The position numbers and the translations under genes were made by a program. The notes under the pieces were generated by a model that was given only the letters and a program-made list of their open reading frames with translations, was not told the DNA's origin and ran no database searches. Source: Dryas octopetala (taxonomy: Eukaryota > Streptophyta > Magnoliopsida > Rosales > Rosaceae). From it: a DNA stretch of 64,000 nucleotides. Every line of letters begins with the position of its first letter. The first letter of the stretch is position 1. The stretch spans positions 14,076,501 to 14,140,500 of the forward strand of contig OY992840.1 in the NCBI GenBank assembly GCA_963921425.1, given 5' to 3'. Shown one piece after another: positions 49,568-60,960 of the stretch.

Positions 49568-49670
49568 CAAAAAAGAAAAAAAGAAAAAAAGAAAAAAAGA
49601 AAAAAAGAAAAAAAGAAAAAAAGAAAAAAAGAAAAAAATAAAAAAAGAAAAAAAGAAAAAAAGAAAAAGA
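49568..49670. repeat. Purine microsatellite (A-rich with regular G)
   Basis: AAAAAGAAA-type units repeat for about 100 bp, with G at near-regular 8-bp intervals. The minus-strand Phe-rich frame across it is an artefact. Confidence 0.9.
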
Positions 49671-49700
49671 AGTCATGCGCACACTCGAAAAGGGTGTGTA

Positions 49701-50104
49701 TTAAGTACGCTCACTCCTCCCTCCATCCACATCCATCCAAGCCTGCCCGTTAATAGCACGACAATGCCATTTCCCAATAAAAACACAACAACTTTTCCCA
49801 CTAAACGCCGTTACCTGCCGCTCACTCCAATGCCCAATGAAGCTCCGACACCTGGGAACGGCGAGGTTAAACGCCGTTTGTACTGTCCCCAAGCCGCCTT
49901 TATTAATGAACACCTAATAAGGTGTCGCTGTATGGGGCTTGGTGACCCGGTCCACGGGCTATAGCCGGTTGCAAAGGGCTCGGTCACCGGTGATTTCGGG
50001 TTGCTTGCTCAGACCACTGGGTTAGAAATTGACTGCGGTTGAAATCATTGCACGCTGTTTTGACCCACCCAGGTTAAGTCCCCATTTTCAGACACTCGGA
50101 GACT

Positions 50105-50147
<43 letters not shown>

Positions 50148-50565
50148 GAGCTACTTTGGTGCATGAAGAGCTGTGGTGAAGAGAGAGAACGAGAGGCCGT
50201 GAGTTGCAGAGCGAGATAGAGAAGAGGGAGAGGCAGCCATTGACGGTTGAATCGAGGGAATTGGTTGAGAATTGAGAGAAAGCTTTGCTTTGAGTTCTGA
50301 AACTAGGGGGTATTTAACTATTCATCGAGCTACGGGTTTGATAGGTGAGAACTGTGAGGTTTTTTATAGAGACAACTTCTGGTTCGAGCTCTGAGCTAGG
50401 GTTTCGATTGAGGTCTGAGAGAGAGAGATAGAGGTGGATATACAGATGCCTATGGTGGATTAAGGACTATAAAGACTAGTTTGGATCATAGGCTGTTTCC
50501 GAGAGCCGAGAAATTGCTGTGTTTTAGAGTTTCAGATGAGAGATCTGTGCTGAGCTCTTGAAGAA
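49701..50565 (+). promoter_or_regulatory. ARF2 promoter and long 5' leader with upstream ORFs
   Basis: GC-rich, TATA-poor sequence precedes ARF2. A (GA)n microsatellite of about 33 bp lies at 50110-50142. Short upstream ORFs start at 50163 (ending 50219), 50446 (ending 50463) and 50536 (ending 50553), all before the main ATG at 50566. One GAGACA (50369-50374) is the complement of an auxin response element core, but a single copy can be chance. The transcription start and any leader intron are not determined, so which upstream ORFs are transcribed is inference. Confidence 0.55.
50110..50142. repeat. GA microsatellite in ARF2 leader
   Basis: About 16 GA units. The position upstream of a short ORF and the main start suggests it is transcribed as part of the leader. 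Confidence 0.85.
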
Positions 50566-53500
50566 ATGACGTCATCGGAGGTTTCGATAAAGGACAATTG
50601 CGGAAACCAGAGGGGAGAGAGCTTCTCTTCGGGTTTCAGCGACCACAACGATGCTAGGAATACTGCTGAGGGGCATAAAGGTCAATTCAAAGCTTCCGCC
50701 GCCGGCAGAGGTAAATTCCGGTGAATTTGGTTTCGTTTCCGGGGACATATTGTGGTTTTTGGAGTATTATTACATGTGATACGGTCTCTGATTGTTGTGG
50801 TTTTTTTCTCTGATTTTGATGTTTTCTTTTTTGTAGATGCTGAAACTGCACTCTACACGGAGCTTTGGCACGCATGCGCTGGGCCGCTAGTGACTGTGCC
50901 CCGTGAACGGGAACGTGTCTTTTATTTCCCTCAGGGACACATCGAGCAGGTTTGGCTTTTCAAAAGTCATTCTGCTACTGTGCTATCTACCCATATTTGG
51001 GCTTGACTTGAATTGTTTCAATTGCCTTCATTTTCTTTCATTTTTGACGAAATTGAAGGGCATTCAATTATTGTGTTTTTGGGTCAATACATGTCAATTG
51101 ATTTTGATGGTTGATTGGTGTGAATTTGAGGGGTTTGAGTTGTACTTCATTTATTTGTTTGTTAACATCCTTGGGTGTGTGCGTTTTTGGGTTTTTGTTC
51201 ATTTACTAATTATCAATGGTTTTGTTTTCTGGGCATTCAATTAGGTGGAGGCTTCGACTAATCAGGTGGCTGACCAACAGATGCCGGTGTATAATCTTCC
51301 GTCAAAGATCCTTTGTCGGGTGATCAATGTACAATTGAAGGTAGTGGTTGTTCAATCTTGTGAAGAAATTAAGGAATTAGGTTTCGGGGTTTATTAGCAG
51401 TAATTAATTTGCAGCTTCTATGTACTTAAGGACCTATTACATTGGAAATGAATTAATTAATTTCTTTTTGTAGGCTGAACCTGACACTGATGAGGTGTTT
51501 GCACAAGTCACTTTACTTCCTGAGCCAAGTGTAAGTTCTCTCTCTCATATTCTGGGTTATTAAGATTTGAGTGCAATTGATGAGGGTTGAGATTTTGACA
51601 CTTTGATGTTCTTTGGTATTCCAGCAAGATGAGAAAGCGGTGGAGAAGGAACCTCCCCCACCTCTGCCACCAAGATTTCAAGTACATTCATTTTGTAAGA
51701 CCTTAACTGCCTCGGATACAAGCACTCATGGTGGATTTTCAGTGCTAAGGCGGCATGCAGATGAATGCCTTCCACCACTGGTTGGTTTCTGTTACCTTAT
51801 AGTTTGTTGCGTTCCTTTAATTTTGTCTGGGAAATTGGATTTGATGTGGGCTGTTTTTTGGCTTGTTCTTTTGCAGGACATGTCTCGCCAGCCTCCGACC
51901 CAGGAGTTGGTTGCCAAAGATTTGCATGGAAATGAGTGGCGCTTTCGCCATATCTTCCGAGGTAATTGCTATGTATCTAACATTAATTGCATGCCGGTGG
52001 ACTTGTGTTATCCAGTCCTTCTCTTGGGACCATTGTTACTGATGCTAGTGAAATAAGGTTGATGGTTGACTTTTGGTAATGTAATTGTAGAATTTACATC
52101 TTGTTTAGCTTTCTATTGTTTAATTAACATGACGAATGATGGTAATGACAGGTCAACCACGGAGGCATTTGCTTCAAAGTGGTTGGAGTGTTTTTGTTAG
52201 CTCCAAGAGGCTTGTTGCAGGGGATGCGTTTATATTTCTAAGGTTAGTTGATTTCTTACATATCTGAGATTCCATATGCTTGCTTGCTTGGTTTATTTTT
52301 TTTTTATTAATGGGACTATCTTCTGACTTATAGGGGTGAAAATGGGGAGCTTCGTGTTGGTGTTAGACGTGCAATGAGGCAGCAGGGCAGTGTTCCATCT
52401 TCAGTGATATCTAGTCACAGCATGCATCTTGGTGTCCTTGCAACTGCATGGCATGCCATATTAACAGGAACCATGTTCACTGTCTACTACAAGCCAAGGT
52501 GTGGTTTATTTATTTATATTTCTCAAAAATTAGTATAAACTTGCTCAAATTATTTGTCTCAGCTTTTGACTTAATCTCGTCGATGCTAAGTATGCAACTG
52601 TTAGTTTTGGTTTTCTATTTTCTTAATATTTTTTTATGTTGTAATTGCATCTTTATGACGGCGATAGTCGCGAAAGGGAATATGGCTTTCAAATAGATTT
52701 AAATTTTTTGAAATGCTCTTGTAAATGTTTGTTACAGGACAAGCCCTGCTGAGTTCATTGTTCCATTTGATCAATACATGGAGTCTTTTAAAAACAACTA
52801 TTCTATAGGGATGAGGTTCAAGATGAGGTTTGAAGGTGAAGAAGCTCCAGAGCAGAGGTATGTTTGATGGATGCTTATTTTTATTCTGTGCTTCTTCTTT
52901 GTTCTGTCTAAACTGCCAGAAAATGTATAATATATTTTATTGTAGGTTTACTGGTACAATAATTGGAATCGAAGATGCTGACCCCAAAAGATGGCGGGAT
53001 TCCAAATGGAGATGCCTTAAGGTAATATAAATTCCTTGAGAAAACATGTGATTCTTTTTTTCTCATGCTAAAACTAACATTCTTATGTTTCTTGTAGGTG
53101 AGATGGGACGAAACTTCTACCATACCTCGTCCAGAGAGAGTTTCACCTTGGAAAATAGAGCCTGCTCTTGCTCCTCCTGCATTGAATCCCCTTCCAATGC
53201 CCAGGCAGAAAAGGCCTCGGTCAAACATGGTACCCTCATCCCCAGACTCCTCTGTTCTCACAAGAGAAGGTACAGAATTACCGACTTTGTTATTCTTTTA
53301 GATACCTTAAATATCGTTATCCAGAAGATTTGTAGTTTTCTTGCTACTCAAAAGGATATATAATTTTTCTTTGTTAATTTAGTAGGTTCATCGAAAGTGA
53401 CTGTAGACCCTGCACAACCAAGTGGGTTTTCAAGGGTCTTGCAAGGTCAAGAATTCTCGACCTTGAGAGGCCATTTTGTGGAGAGCGAGTCTGATACTGC

Positions 53501-54896
53501 TGAAAAGTCTGTTGTGTGGCCACCTTCACTGGATGATGAGAAGTTGGGTGCGGGTTCTGCTTCAAGAAGATATGGTTCAGAGAACTGGATGCCCACAGGG
53601 AGGCATGAACCAACTTACACAGATTTGCTATCAGGCTTTGGTGCTAACGTTGATTCCTCGCATGGTATTTGTCCACCCTTTGTTGATCAAGCTGCAGTAT
53701 CTGCTAATTTGATGAGAAAACATTCACTGGATCAGGAAGGCAAGTTTAACTTGCATCCATGGTCCATGCTGCCATCATCTCTGTCACTTAGCTTAGACTC
53801 TAATCTGAAGGGTCCTGTTGGCAATATATCTTACCAAGCACAAGGGAATGTTAGATTTGGTGGGTTTAGTGACTATTCTATTCTGCATGGTCATAGAGTT
53901 GAGCAACCACATGGAAATTGGTTGATGCCTCCACCACCCCCATCTCATTATGAGAATCATGCAAATGCAAGGGAGGTCATGCCAAAACATTTATCACCAC
54001 AGAAACATGAGGTTGTGAAACCTAAAGATGGGAACCACAAGCTCTTTGGCATTCCGCTCATAACACCAGAGCCCACATTGTTTCACACAAGTTTGATGAC
54101 TGAGTCAGCCCGTCATAACCAAGCTCATACATTTGAGTCTGACCAGAAGTCTGAAAAATCAAGGGGATCAAAACCAGCGGATAATCCCTTAGCTGTTAGT
54201 GAGCCAGAGAAACTGCTACAAACTTCTCAGCAACATGGCAGAGACGTTCAGGGTAAAGCACAGGGTGGTTCAACTAGGAGTTGTACGAAGGTATTGTATA
54301 TCTTCTTCCTGACTTTGTATATTTTTAGACTTCCTTTAGATCTCTGTAGACAATATGACGGCCTATCTGAAGCAGGACTTAATAAATTGCTATTGGTTCC
54401 AGGTTCACAAGCAAGGTATTGCACTCGGTAGGTCTGTTGATCTTACCAAGTTCAACGACTACAAAGAACTGATTACTGAATTGGACCAATTGTTTGAATT
54501 TGGTGGTGAACTTATGGACCCGAAAAAGAATTGGCTGATTGTATATACTGATGATGAGGGTGATATGATGCTTGTTGGTGATGATCCCTGGCAGTAAGTA
54601 TTTATCTTGCATCGATCTGAAAGTACATCATTTGTTGCTTTTTAAGTCAATTAATTGTATCTGTTATATCTTTCTTTGTGACGTTATTGAGGAGTGCTTT
54701 TATATGTGTGTGATGTAGGGAATTTTGTGGCATAGTCCGGAAGATTTTCATCTACACCAGAGAGGAGGTCCAAAAGATGAACCCTGGGACCCTAAATTCA
54801 CAGGGGGAGGAGAATCCATCCTTGGCTGCTGAGGGTGTGGACACAAGAGAGGGAAAGTATCAGCCACCTTCAGCATCTACTCCTGAGAACTGTTAG
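50566..54896 (+). CDS. ARF2: Auxin response factor 2 (ARF2-type transcriptional repressor)
   Basis: A nuclear DNA-binding factor for auxin response elements, of the repressor class that controls seed and organ size, senescence and abscission in other plants. Exons: 50566-50710, 50837-50949, 51245-51340, 51474-51530, 51625-51780, 51877-51961, 52152-52242, 52334-52498, 52738-52857, 52946-53021, 53098-53269, 53386-54290, 54403-54593, 54719-54896. Phases close to 849 aa (Arabidopsis ARF2 is about 859). Domains: B3 at about 160-262 ([24 protein letters not shown]-like contacts), auxin-response domain about 290-365, a long middle region with an RLFGV-like motif (KLFGIPL, about 644-650), and a C-terminal PB1 domain from about 728 with the basic KVHKQG and acidic [16 protein letters not shown] faces. 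Exon 12 holds a tasiR-ARF site. Exon 12 also has a TAGTAG tandem acceptor (53383 or 53386), adding or dropping one Val. Confidence 0.95.
53433..53453 (+). promoter_or_regulatory. TAS3 tasiR-ARF target site in ARF2 exon 12
   Basis: The 21-nt site contains GGTCTTGCAAGGTCAAGAA and encodes VLQGQE. Against tasiR-ARF as I recall it, only the outermost base mismatches and one internal base makes a G:U pair. ARF2, ARF3 and ARF4 are the known targets of this trans-acting siRNA, made from TAS3 after miR390 cleavage. Confidence 0.9.
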
Positions 54897-55665
54897 GCCT
54901 ACCTCAAGATTTGTAGGTAATATGACTTTGCACATCATCATTATTCAATTAGAGATGCTCTTGTTTTGACTGTTGGCTACACCTCCACCCCAAAGGAAAA
55001 AGGCAGTGGCTACACCCCCACTCCAAAAGAGTTGAATGTGTTGGGATGGCTTTTTATTTTGTAGTCTAGTTTCTCTGCCAAGTTGCTTTGTTTGAGCATT
55101 TTATGTCCTGTGCCATTTTTCTCATAGTTTCTTACTGATGTTTTGTAGATTTGGGGGAAAGATGATATTCACCGTTCGTTGGTGAGAGTGCTATTAAACT
55201 ATTCGGATATATGAACTACTCGAGATGGATGTTAGCCCGTTTCTCTATTGGACTTCAAATTCATACGATAAGTCCCAGATAGATGTGCATGTGATTTATC
55301 CAGTTTTGGACATATGTTCTGGAGGTAGTTTATTTTGAAGTGCACGGTTATGTAGATATAGATAAATATGTATACCTGGGTTTGAGTAAAGGTGATGTGG
55401 CCTTCCTTTGTCAAACAATTCCACCTTGTACATATAGCTGTTTTACCTCTTTTTCCCAACCTTGTAATGTAAGTAAAGTAAGTGCACAGATTGTCTAATG
55501 TTATGCTTTTTGGGTTAAGGAAGAAATTACCTAATGTAGTCAGTTTTGCTGGTTTCTTATCTTAAAATACTGTGCTTTTCTGCCATTGTTGAAATTCTGT
55601 TTAGGGGTTATATTATGCAAGATATTTGGCTATTTGCACTGTACAGCTGTAATTTGTAAGTAACC
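54897..55665 (+). other. ARF2 3' untranslated region and flank
   Basis: Sequence after the ARF2 stop holds no gene. A short direct repeat (GGCTACACCYCCACYCCAAA) occurs at about 54972 and 55008. The T-rich region near 55440-55490 (TTGTAATGTAAGTAAAG) may contain the cleavage site. Confidence 0.4.
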
Positions 55666-55669
55666 AGGG

Positions 55670-56062
55670 CAGGGGTGGAACGTAGAAGGGACTAAGAAGG
55701 GCCATGACCCTTGCGAAGTTTTGAAAAAAAAAAAAAAGTCGATATAAGTTTAGAATACCGTTTTATTCTTCTAAAAATTGTGTGTTGTTGTTGAGCATAC
55801 GTGCCCCTTGTTTTTTGTTGTATTCAAGTGATTAATATTGCTTTTGTTTTATTGTTAAGAGCGGGTTTGCTTGAATTGTTAATTTATGTGATGTCTAACA
55901 CAGTACCATTATCATGGTTTTTCCCTCGTGCTTTTATTTTACTTTTTAAAATTTCATTAGGTCATACTGTTTTAAGGCATGAAATTAAATTATTTATTTT
56001 TTCTGGTCCAAAAATTGAAAAAGTTGAACTGAACACATTGTTCAAGCCACCGACACCCATAT
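55670..56062. mobile_element. hAT-like non-autonomous remnant
   Basis: The left end CAGGGGTGGAACG (55670-55682), followed by AGAAGGGACTAAGAAGGGCC, resembles plant hAT termini of the CAGGGGCGG type. The right end near 56045-56062 (CCACCGACACCC) is a weak inverted match. Parts are shared in order with 13190-14510. No transposase is encoded. The superfamily call is tentative. Confidence 0.45.
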
Positions 56063-56739
56063 AAAAAGGGGACGGTCCAGTGTACGAAATTCTTATCAAA
56101 AGAGAGTAAAGGATAAGATGTAAAGCCATAGGATACGTGAAATAGAAGTCATATAATTGGTTGGAATATTCAGGATGCGATATTGAGATGAGATGAGAGG
56201 CCAAAATCCGAAAGTATATGCCAACACAAAACACCACCTCATACCCCCTCAATTTTATGATCTGGAGATTTGGGACCATTCTCATTCTGCTTTCATGATC
56301 TCATCCTCATCATCACAACCGCATTACGTCACAGGTCACTTCTTGGATTAGACCGAACCCCAATATTGACCAAGCCCAAGTGAAGCCCAATTATTTTTGG
56401 AGTACGTTCATAGATAATTTCAAGTTTCAGCCCCCACAAGAGTAAAACACAAACACAATGGTCCTAAAGAGACAATTTATTTAACAACTTAAAAAGGAAA
56501 ATGCTGAGAATTACAACTTTTCAGTCAATTCAGGTCTGACCAGCGCTGAACTTTCTGCTAAAACAAAGCTTAAGAACTTGAAAAGGAAAAAGGCTGAGAA
56601 CTACAGAGTTTCTTCAAAAGCTGCTAATTAAAACTTTGATGGATGGGACAATTGAGCTTATGGCAAAGCAAAACATATACAGATTGCATGACTCCTATCA
56701 TGGTAAAGCAACTTCTTAAGTCAGTTGTTTTGCTGCAAC
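56063..56739. other. Spacer downstream of ICE1-like gene
   Basis: No gene seen. It includes the presumed 3' untranslated region of the bHLH gene on the minus strand. A duplicated phrase (AACTTGAAAAGGAAAA.GCTGAGAA, near 56485-56510 and 56575-56605) is present. Confidence 0.4.
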
Positions 56740-59423
56740 CTATATCATGCCATGGAACCCAGCTGAGTCCAAAAGTACTGCTTTCACATGATCAGGGTGG
56801 ACGTCTTGACCTTCCTTGCATTGCTGAAAATAGAGAGAAGTTATCTATTGCACTAGCATTTAGTAATAGTATAAGAAAAATGTTCTTTTGGCGGACTGGC
56901 ATGTTATGTAATTGTCAATCTAAATCATTAGTTAAATGAATTCTTGTTTGAATGTGTAGTCCGAATTGACAGTTTGATGATATAACATGTCAGATTGTTG
57001 ATAAGAGAACATTGTCTGCCTCAACCATATTGTGCAGTGGTAATATTAGTGGTGCGGTGTGTATATAAAGAACTCACAACTGGAAGAAATAATACCTCAG
57101 CACGGAAAATATCCATGGCAAAACCATTGAAACAGCTAATCACAGCTTGCTGGATGTCTAACCCAAGGTTATCTAAAGCTCTCATAGTGGAGAGCAAGAG
57201 ACCAGGCCTTCGGCCGCAAAACATGTGGATGTTCACTGCTCTTCCTTCTCGGACCCTAACTTCAACCTATATAATCATCAACATCAGAACACCATAATGA
57301 TATATTTTCTATGATAGTGGCACCATGTTCTAGGATAAATAAAGATCTTAATGAAAAGAGTGGCTCATTCCTTTTGGATTTTTGTCAAAAAGTAAAATCA
57401 CCTGAAGTGGAAGAGTAGAATGCACCAACCATTTATTCCTCACCAGAAAAGTTTGAGATTAAAAGAGGAAAATCTAATTATACTATTGGGTTGAAGAAAT
57501 TCAAAAGGACTTTTCAAGCATAGAGGGTTTACCCTTGTAGGTTGGCCATTTGGGCTAGGCAATGAGCTAGGGCAAAGTTCTTCCTTAATACGACTTGGCA
57601 GAGTAGACGGAGTGGGTGTCAAAGGGTGGAAAGTACTTGCAGTTGGTGCCAATGAAGACCCAGGAGGGATTGACTCCAATTCGTTATGGAGGTTGTTGAT
57701 CCTCTGCAGAAGTTCATTCAAGTACTCAATTGCATCTCCAAGGATTGAAGCCCTATCCATCTGATAGAACAATACAGAATATGTCATTTGGATCATACAA
57801 TAGTCATGAAGCACAAGAAAAAAACTTTAAAAGCCTCTTTTGTAGCCTCTTTAAATAGTGACTTACTGACTTATCTTTCATTTAAGTTGGCCTAAAAGTT
57901 TGAATAAGTATTCATTGAAGGTTTGCACTACAGGCACCTTCATGGAGTCTGTTTAGAACAACAAATATGACTTGTGTTTCACTCTGCATTTTTACTTTCT
58001 GGACGTGTTAAACAACACAATTGTAATTTGAAAAATTCTGTTGAAAATTTAAGAACTTCTGCCAGAGGCCATGTGAGAGAAATTAATGCTATCATAAACT
58101 GAACTGAAGCATTTTGGAACCTTGTAAAAGATGCTACTTGTTCAACAATGCAAAGGCTAAAAACAAATTGCTTGTGAATCTTGAGGACCTAATCACCTAA
58201 AACAAAATATTAGTGCATACTCAAATTCACGAGAAAACTGTAAATGGAAAATAAATTCTTACTTTGCTGATCTTTGGAACAACAGATCTCAGCATGTACA
58301 GCCTATCATTGAGCTTCTTCCGGCGGCGCCTCTCAGCCATCAAATTCTTAGCAGGCAACCCTTTCTTCTTCCCCTTAGGATCCCCACCAGCAGTAACAGT
58401 ACTATTCGCATTCGAGCTATTCCCACCATTCTTGGCACTCTCATCCACCTTAGTGTTCTCAGTAAACTCATCTGAATCATAGTTCAAACCCGAACCATCG
58501 ATACTCACATCTTCAAGATCATCTCCACCACTCATTTTCCTCTTCTTCTCATTATCTTCACCCATTTCCCTCCTTCCCTTATCCCCTTCAAGAGTACTCA
58601 AAACCAGGCCGCCTTCCGAGCCCAAAACCCCCAAATTGCCTCCATTATCAGCCAAATTTTTCTGAAGTCTTTTCTGAAAAAGAGTGGGCTGTCCTCCCTG
58701 TGGGAAGGAATCAAGGGGTCTCAATAATTTAGACCTGTTGGGAAACAAAGCATTGGCTGGATTCTCGTCAAAACCCCGAAAACCCGAAAAATTTGAAGTG
58801 TTTTCAAGCAATTGAGGCAGACGGGTGGCTGAAAACTGTAAATTTGAACACAAATTTTGAGCATTCATCTGGTTGTTTGAGCTCATATCATTGAGCCCAG
58901 TTACAACCCCACCTCCCCTGTTCATCAAACTTGAGCCACCTGAGGCTTGAGCGTCAAGAAACCCAATTTCACAGCCCAAATCGAAGCCATGATCTAAAGG
59001 GTTGTTATTTGGAACAACATTAAGGAGTGAAGACAAGGAGGGGTTTGGAGGCGGCAAATAGTAGTGAACCTGAGATGGGTCAAGATTGTTGAAAACGGAG
59101 GAAGATGGTGAGCAAGAAGAGGAAGAGTCCACCTGGTGGAGCAACAAGCTTTCTGGGTCAACGAAGCTCGGCGAGAAGGTTAAGTCTCTGACATCAGAGT
59201 GGTTTTGAATGCCATTATTCGGCATGTACCAGTCGTCTTCAACCTCGAGCATGGATTTGAAGGTAGACAGCGAACCCATCTCGTCTTTGTTCTCCACAAC
59301 ACCGCAATTGTTGTTGTTGTTGCCGTTGTTAGCGGCGGTGTTGGTGGTGGTTCGAGCCCATGAACCAGAGTCACCCCCTTCCCTATCCTCCATCCAAACG
59401 ACGCCGTTCATTCTGGGCAGCAT
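56740..59423 (-). CDS. ICE1: ICE1/SCREAM-type bHLH transcription factor
   Basis: A nuclear MYC-like bHLH factor. In Arabidopsis, ICE1/SCRM activates CBF cold-response genes and pairs with SPCH, MUTE and FAMA in stomatal development. Minus-strand exons: 59423-58263, 57760-57533, 57266-57096, 56823-56740; 547 aa. The N-terminal part is Asn/Ser-rich with a poly-Asn run (residues 32-39). QPTLFQKR (245-252) matches the conserved ICE segment near the KRAAM motif. A KKRK nuclear signal lies at 293-296. The bHLH spans about 355-420 ([20 protein letters not shown], split by intron 1 after K387). Exon 2 ends with IKEE (K446), the SUMO-acceptor context of Arabidopsis K393, and S456, aligned by spacing to the OST1 site S403. 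Exons 3-4 encode the ACT-like C-terminus ([18 protein letters not shown]). ICE1 versus ICE2/SCRM2 is not settled. Confidence 0.94.
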
Positions 59424-59945
59424 TCTGAGACCGGAGAACCTTTTCTCTTGCTGGGTTTTCTCGGGAAACTCAAGAGGAAAGTGACAGACTCAGAAAGAAC
59501 TGAAATTGCTCATCGAGAAATGAGGGAAAAGTGAGTGAGAGAGAGAGAGAGAGGGAGACTGAGTTTTTAAGGAAGGAGGAAATGGACGTTGCAGAGGGAA
59601 AAGGGCATTGGCTTTATGGCCAATGTTTGACACGCTAGCCTTTGGAACGTTACACTAATCACTACACCTTATCAGCAATTTGTACTTATATGATGATGAT
59701 TACGGTTAGCAACTCAGGATAAGCATCATAACACCACTCAGCCTTTCACACTACCACAGCCAATCTGCATTTCTGTAATTGCAGAAATCCCAACTGCTAG
59801 TTTTTTTTTTTTTTTTTTTCTTTCAATGTGAGTTCTTCTTCCTATAATTAACCCATGAAGTATGAAGTAAGTATGAAGTATGAACAGAGGAAAGGAGTTC
59901 TCTTTATTACAGAAATTAGTGAATCCTAATTACAAATTACTGGTA
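59424..59945 (-). promoter_or_regulatory. 5' leader and proximal promoter of the ICE1-like gene
   Basis: On the minus strand the region upstream of the start codon holds a (GA/CT)n run at 59537-59556 and a poly-T/A tract at 59800-59820. No certain TATA box is seen. An ATG occurs in none of the leader stretches close to the main start on inspection, but this was not exhaustive. Confidence 0.4.
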
Positions 59946-60960
59946 ATAGGTTTGCCCCACCCACTGTATCGATACCGTGCGCTGCGGGTTAAGTTTAAAA
60001 GTTAAGGGTAATATGGTAATTTTGTATCATCCGCTTTTAACTAATTCGTTTGTTTCACTTACTTTTTTTAGCAAGTCGTTACGCGCAGATTACTTTCTTT
60101 CTTTTTACGTAACTTTTATTGGATTTTGCGCCGGTCACATGTAAAGTATTTGTAATAATTATTAGAAAAGCGTTTAGTATATCTCACCATTTTTTAAGTA
60201 ATTTTAATAATAATTTAAAAACCTAAGAATTATGCACGGTATCCCACTAGTTTAGTGAATTCGTTTTTTGCATTTCGCGTTCACGTGTATGGTGTTTGTA
60301 ATCATTATTAGAGAAATGTTTAGTATATTTCATCATTTTTTAAGTAATCTTAATAATAGTTTAAAAACCTAAGAATTATACATTGTGTCCTACTAGTTTA
60401 GTGAATTCTTTTTTTAATGTGTCTTTTATCTTTCAACGAATTCACTATACCCTTGTCTCACTTGCTATATTGATACCGTGCTACGGGTTGGGTTTAAAAG
60501 TTAAGGATAACATGGTAATTTCGTATTACACACTTTGAAATTATTCATTTGTTTTACTTACTTCTTTTGGATCTTTGATAATTCGTTACGCTCAGATTAC
60601 TTTCCTTATTTCTACATAATCTCTATTGCAGTGTGCATATTGATACCGTACTGCGGGTTGAGTTTAAAAGTTAATGATAACATGGTAATTTCGTATTACA
60701 CACTTTGAAATTATTCGTTCGTTTTACTTACTTCTTTTGGATCTTTGGTAAGTCGTTACGCTCAGATTACTTTCATTCTTTCTACATAATCTCTATTGCA
60801 GTGTGCGTTGGTCACGTGTATGGTGTTTGTAATCATTGTTAGAGCAACGTTTAGTATACTTCACCGTTTTAAAAGTAATTTACTAATACTTTTAAAACCT
60901 AAGAATTATACATTGTCCCACTAGTCTAGTGAATTCGTTTTTTCAAAAAAAAACCTTTTT
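59945..60960. repeat. Nested direct repeats, units of about 130-300 bp
   Basis: The phrase GATACCGT(G/A)C...GCGGGTT...AAGTTTAAAAGTTAA starts copies near 59971, 60471 and 60641. Each is followed by GTTACGC(G/T)CAGATTACTTTC and, in the first and last, by a second block (GTCACGTGTATGGTGTTTGTAATCAT...CCTAAGAATTATAC...CCCACTAGT) that also occurs alone at about 60275-60408. The pattern is unit duplication inside a repeat of unknown class. No coding frame. Confidence 0.75.

Larger units (their letters stand above)
46961..49700. other. AT-rich spacer upstream of ARF2
   Basis: This spacer is gene-free. It contains a 33-bp exact direct repeat (47241-47273 and 47356-47388), a 28-bp tandem array (47965-48063), a triplicated unit of about 200 bp (48339-48950) and a purine microsatellite (49568-49670). 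The rest is AT-rich and unremarkable. Confidence 0.55.

Noticed and set aside
49473-49682. Minus-strand Phe-rich frame
   Set aside because: It is produced by the A/G microsatellite at 49568-49670.
50369-50374. Auxin response element in ARF2 leader
   Set aside because: A single six-base match is expected by chance in this length; not enough to claim auto-regulation.
58227-58262. Reading ICE1 exon 1 on past K387
   Set aside because: The extension runs into intron 1; a GTAAG donor at 58262 and the conserved continuation at 57760 restore the bHLH domain.
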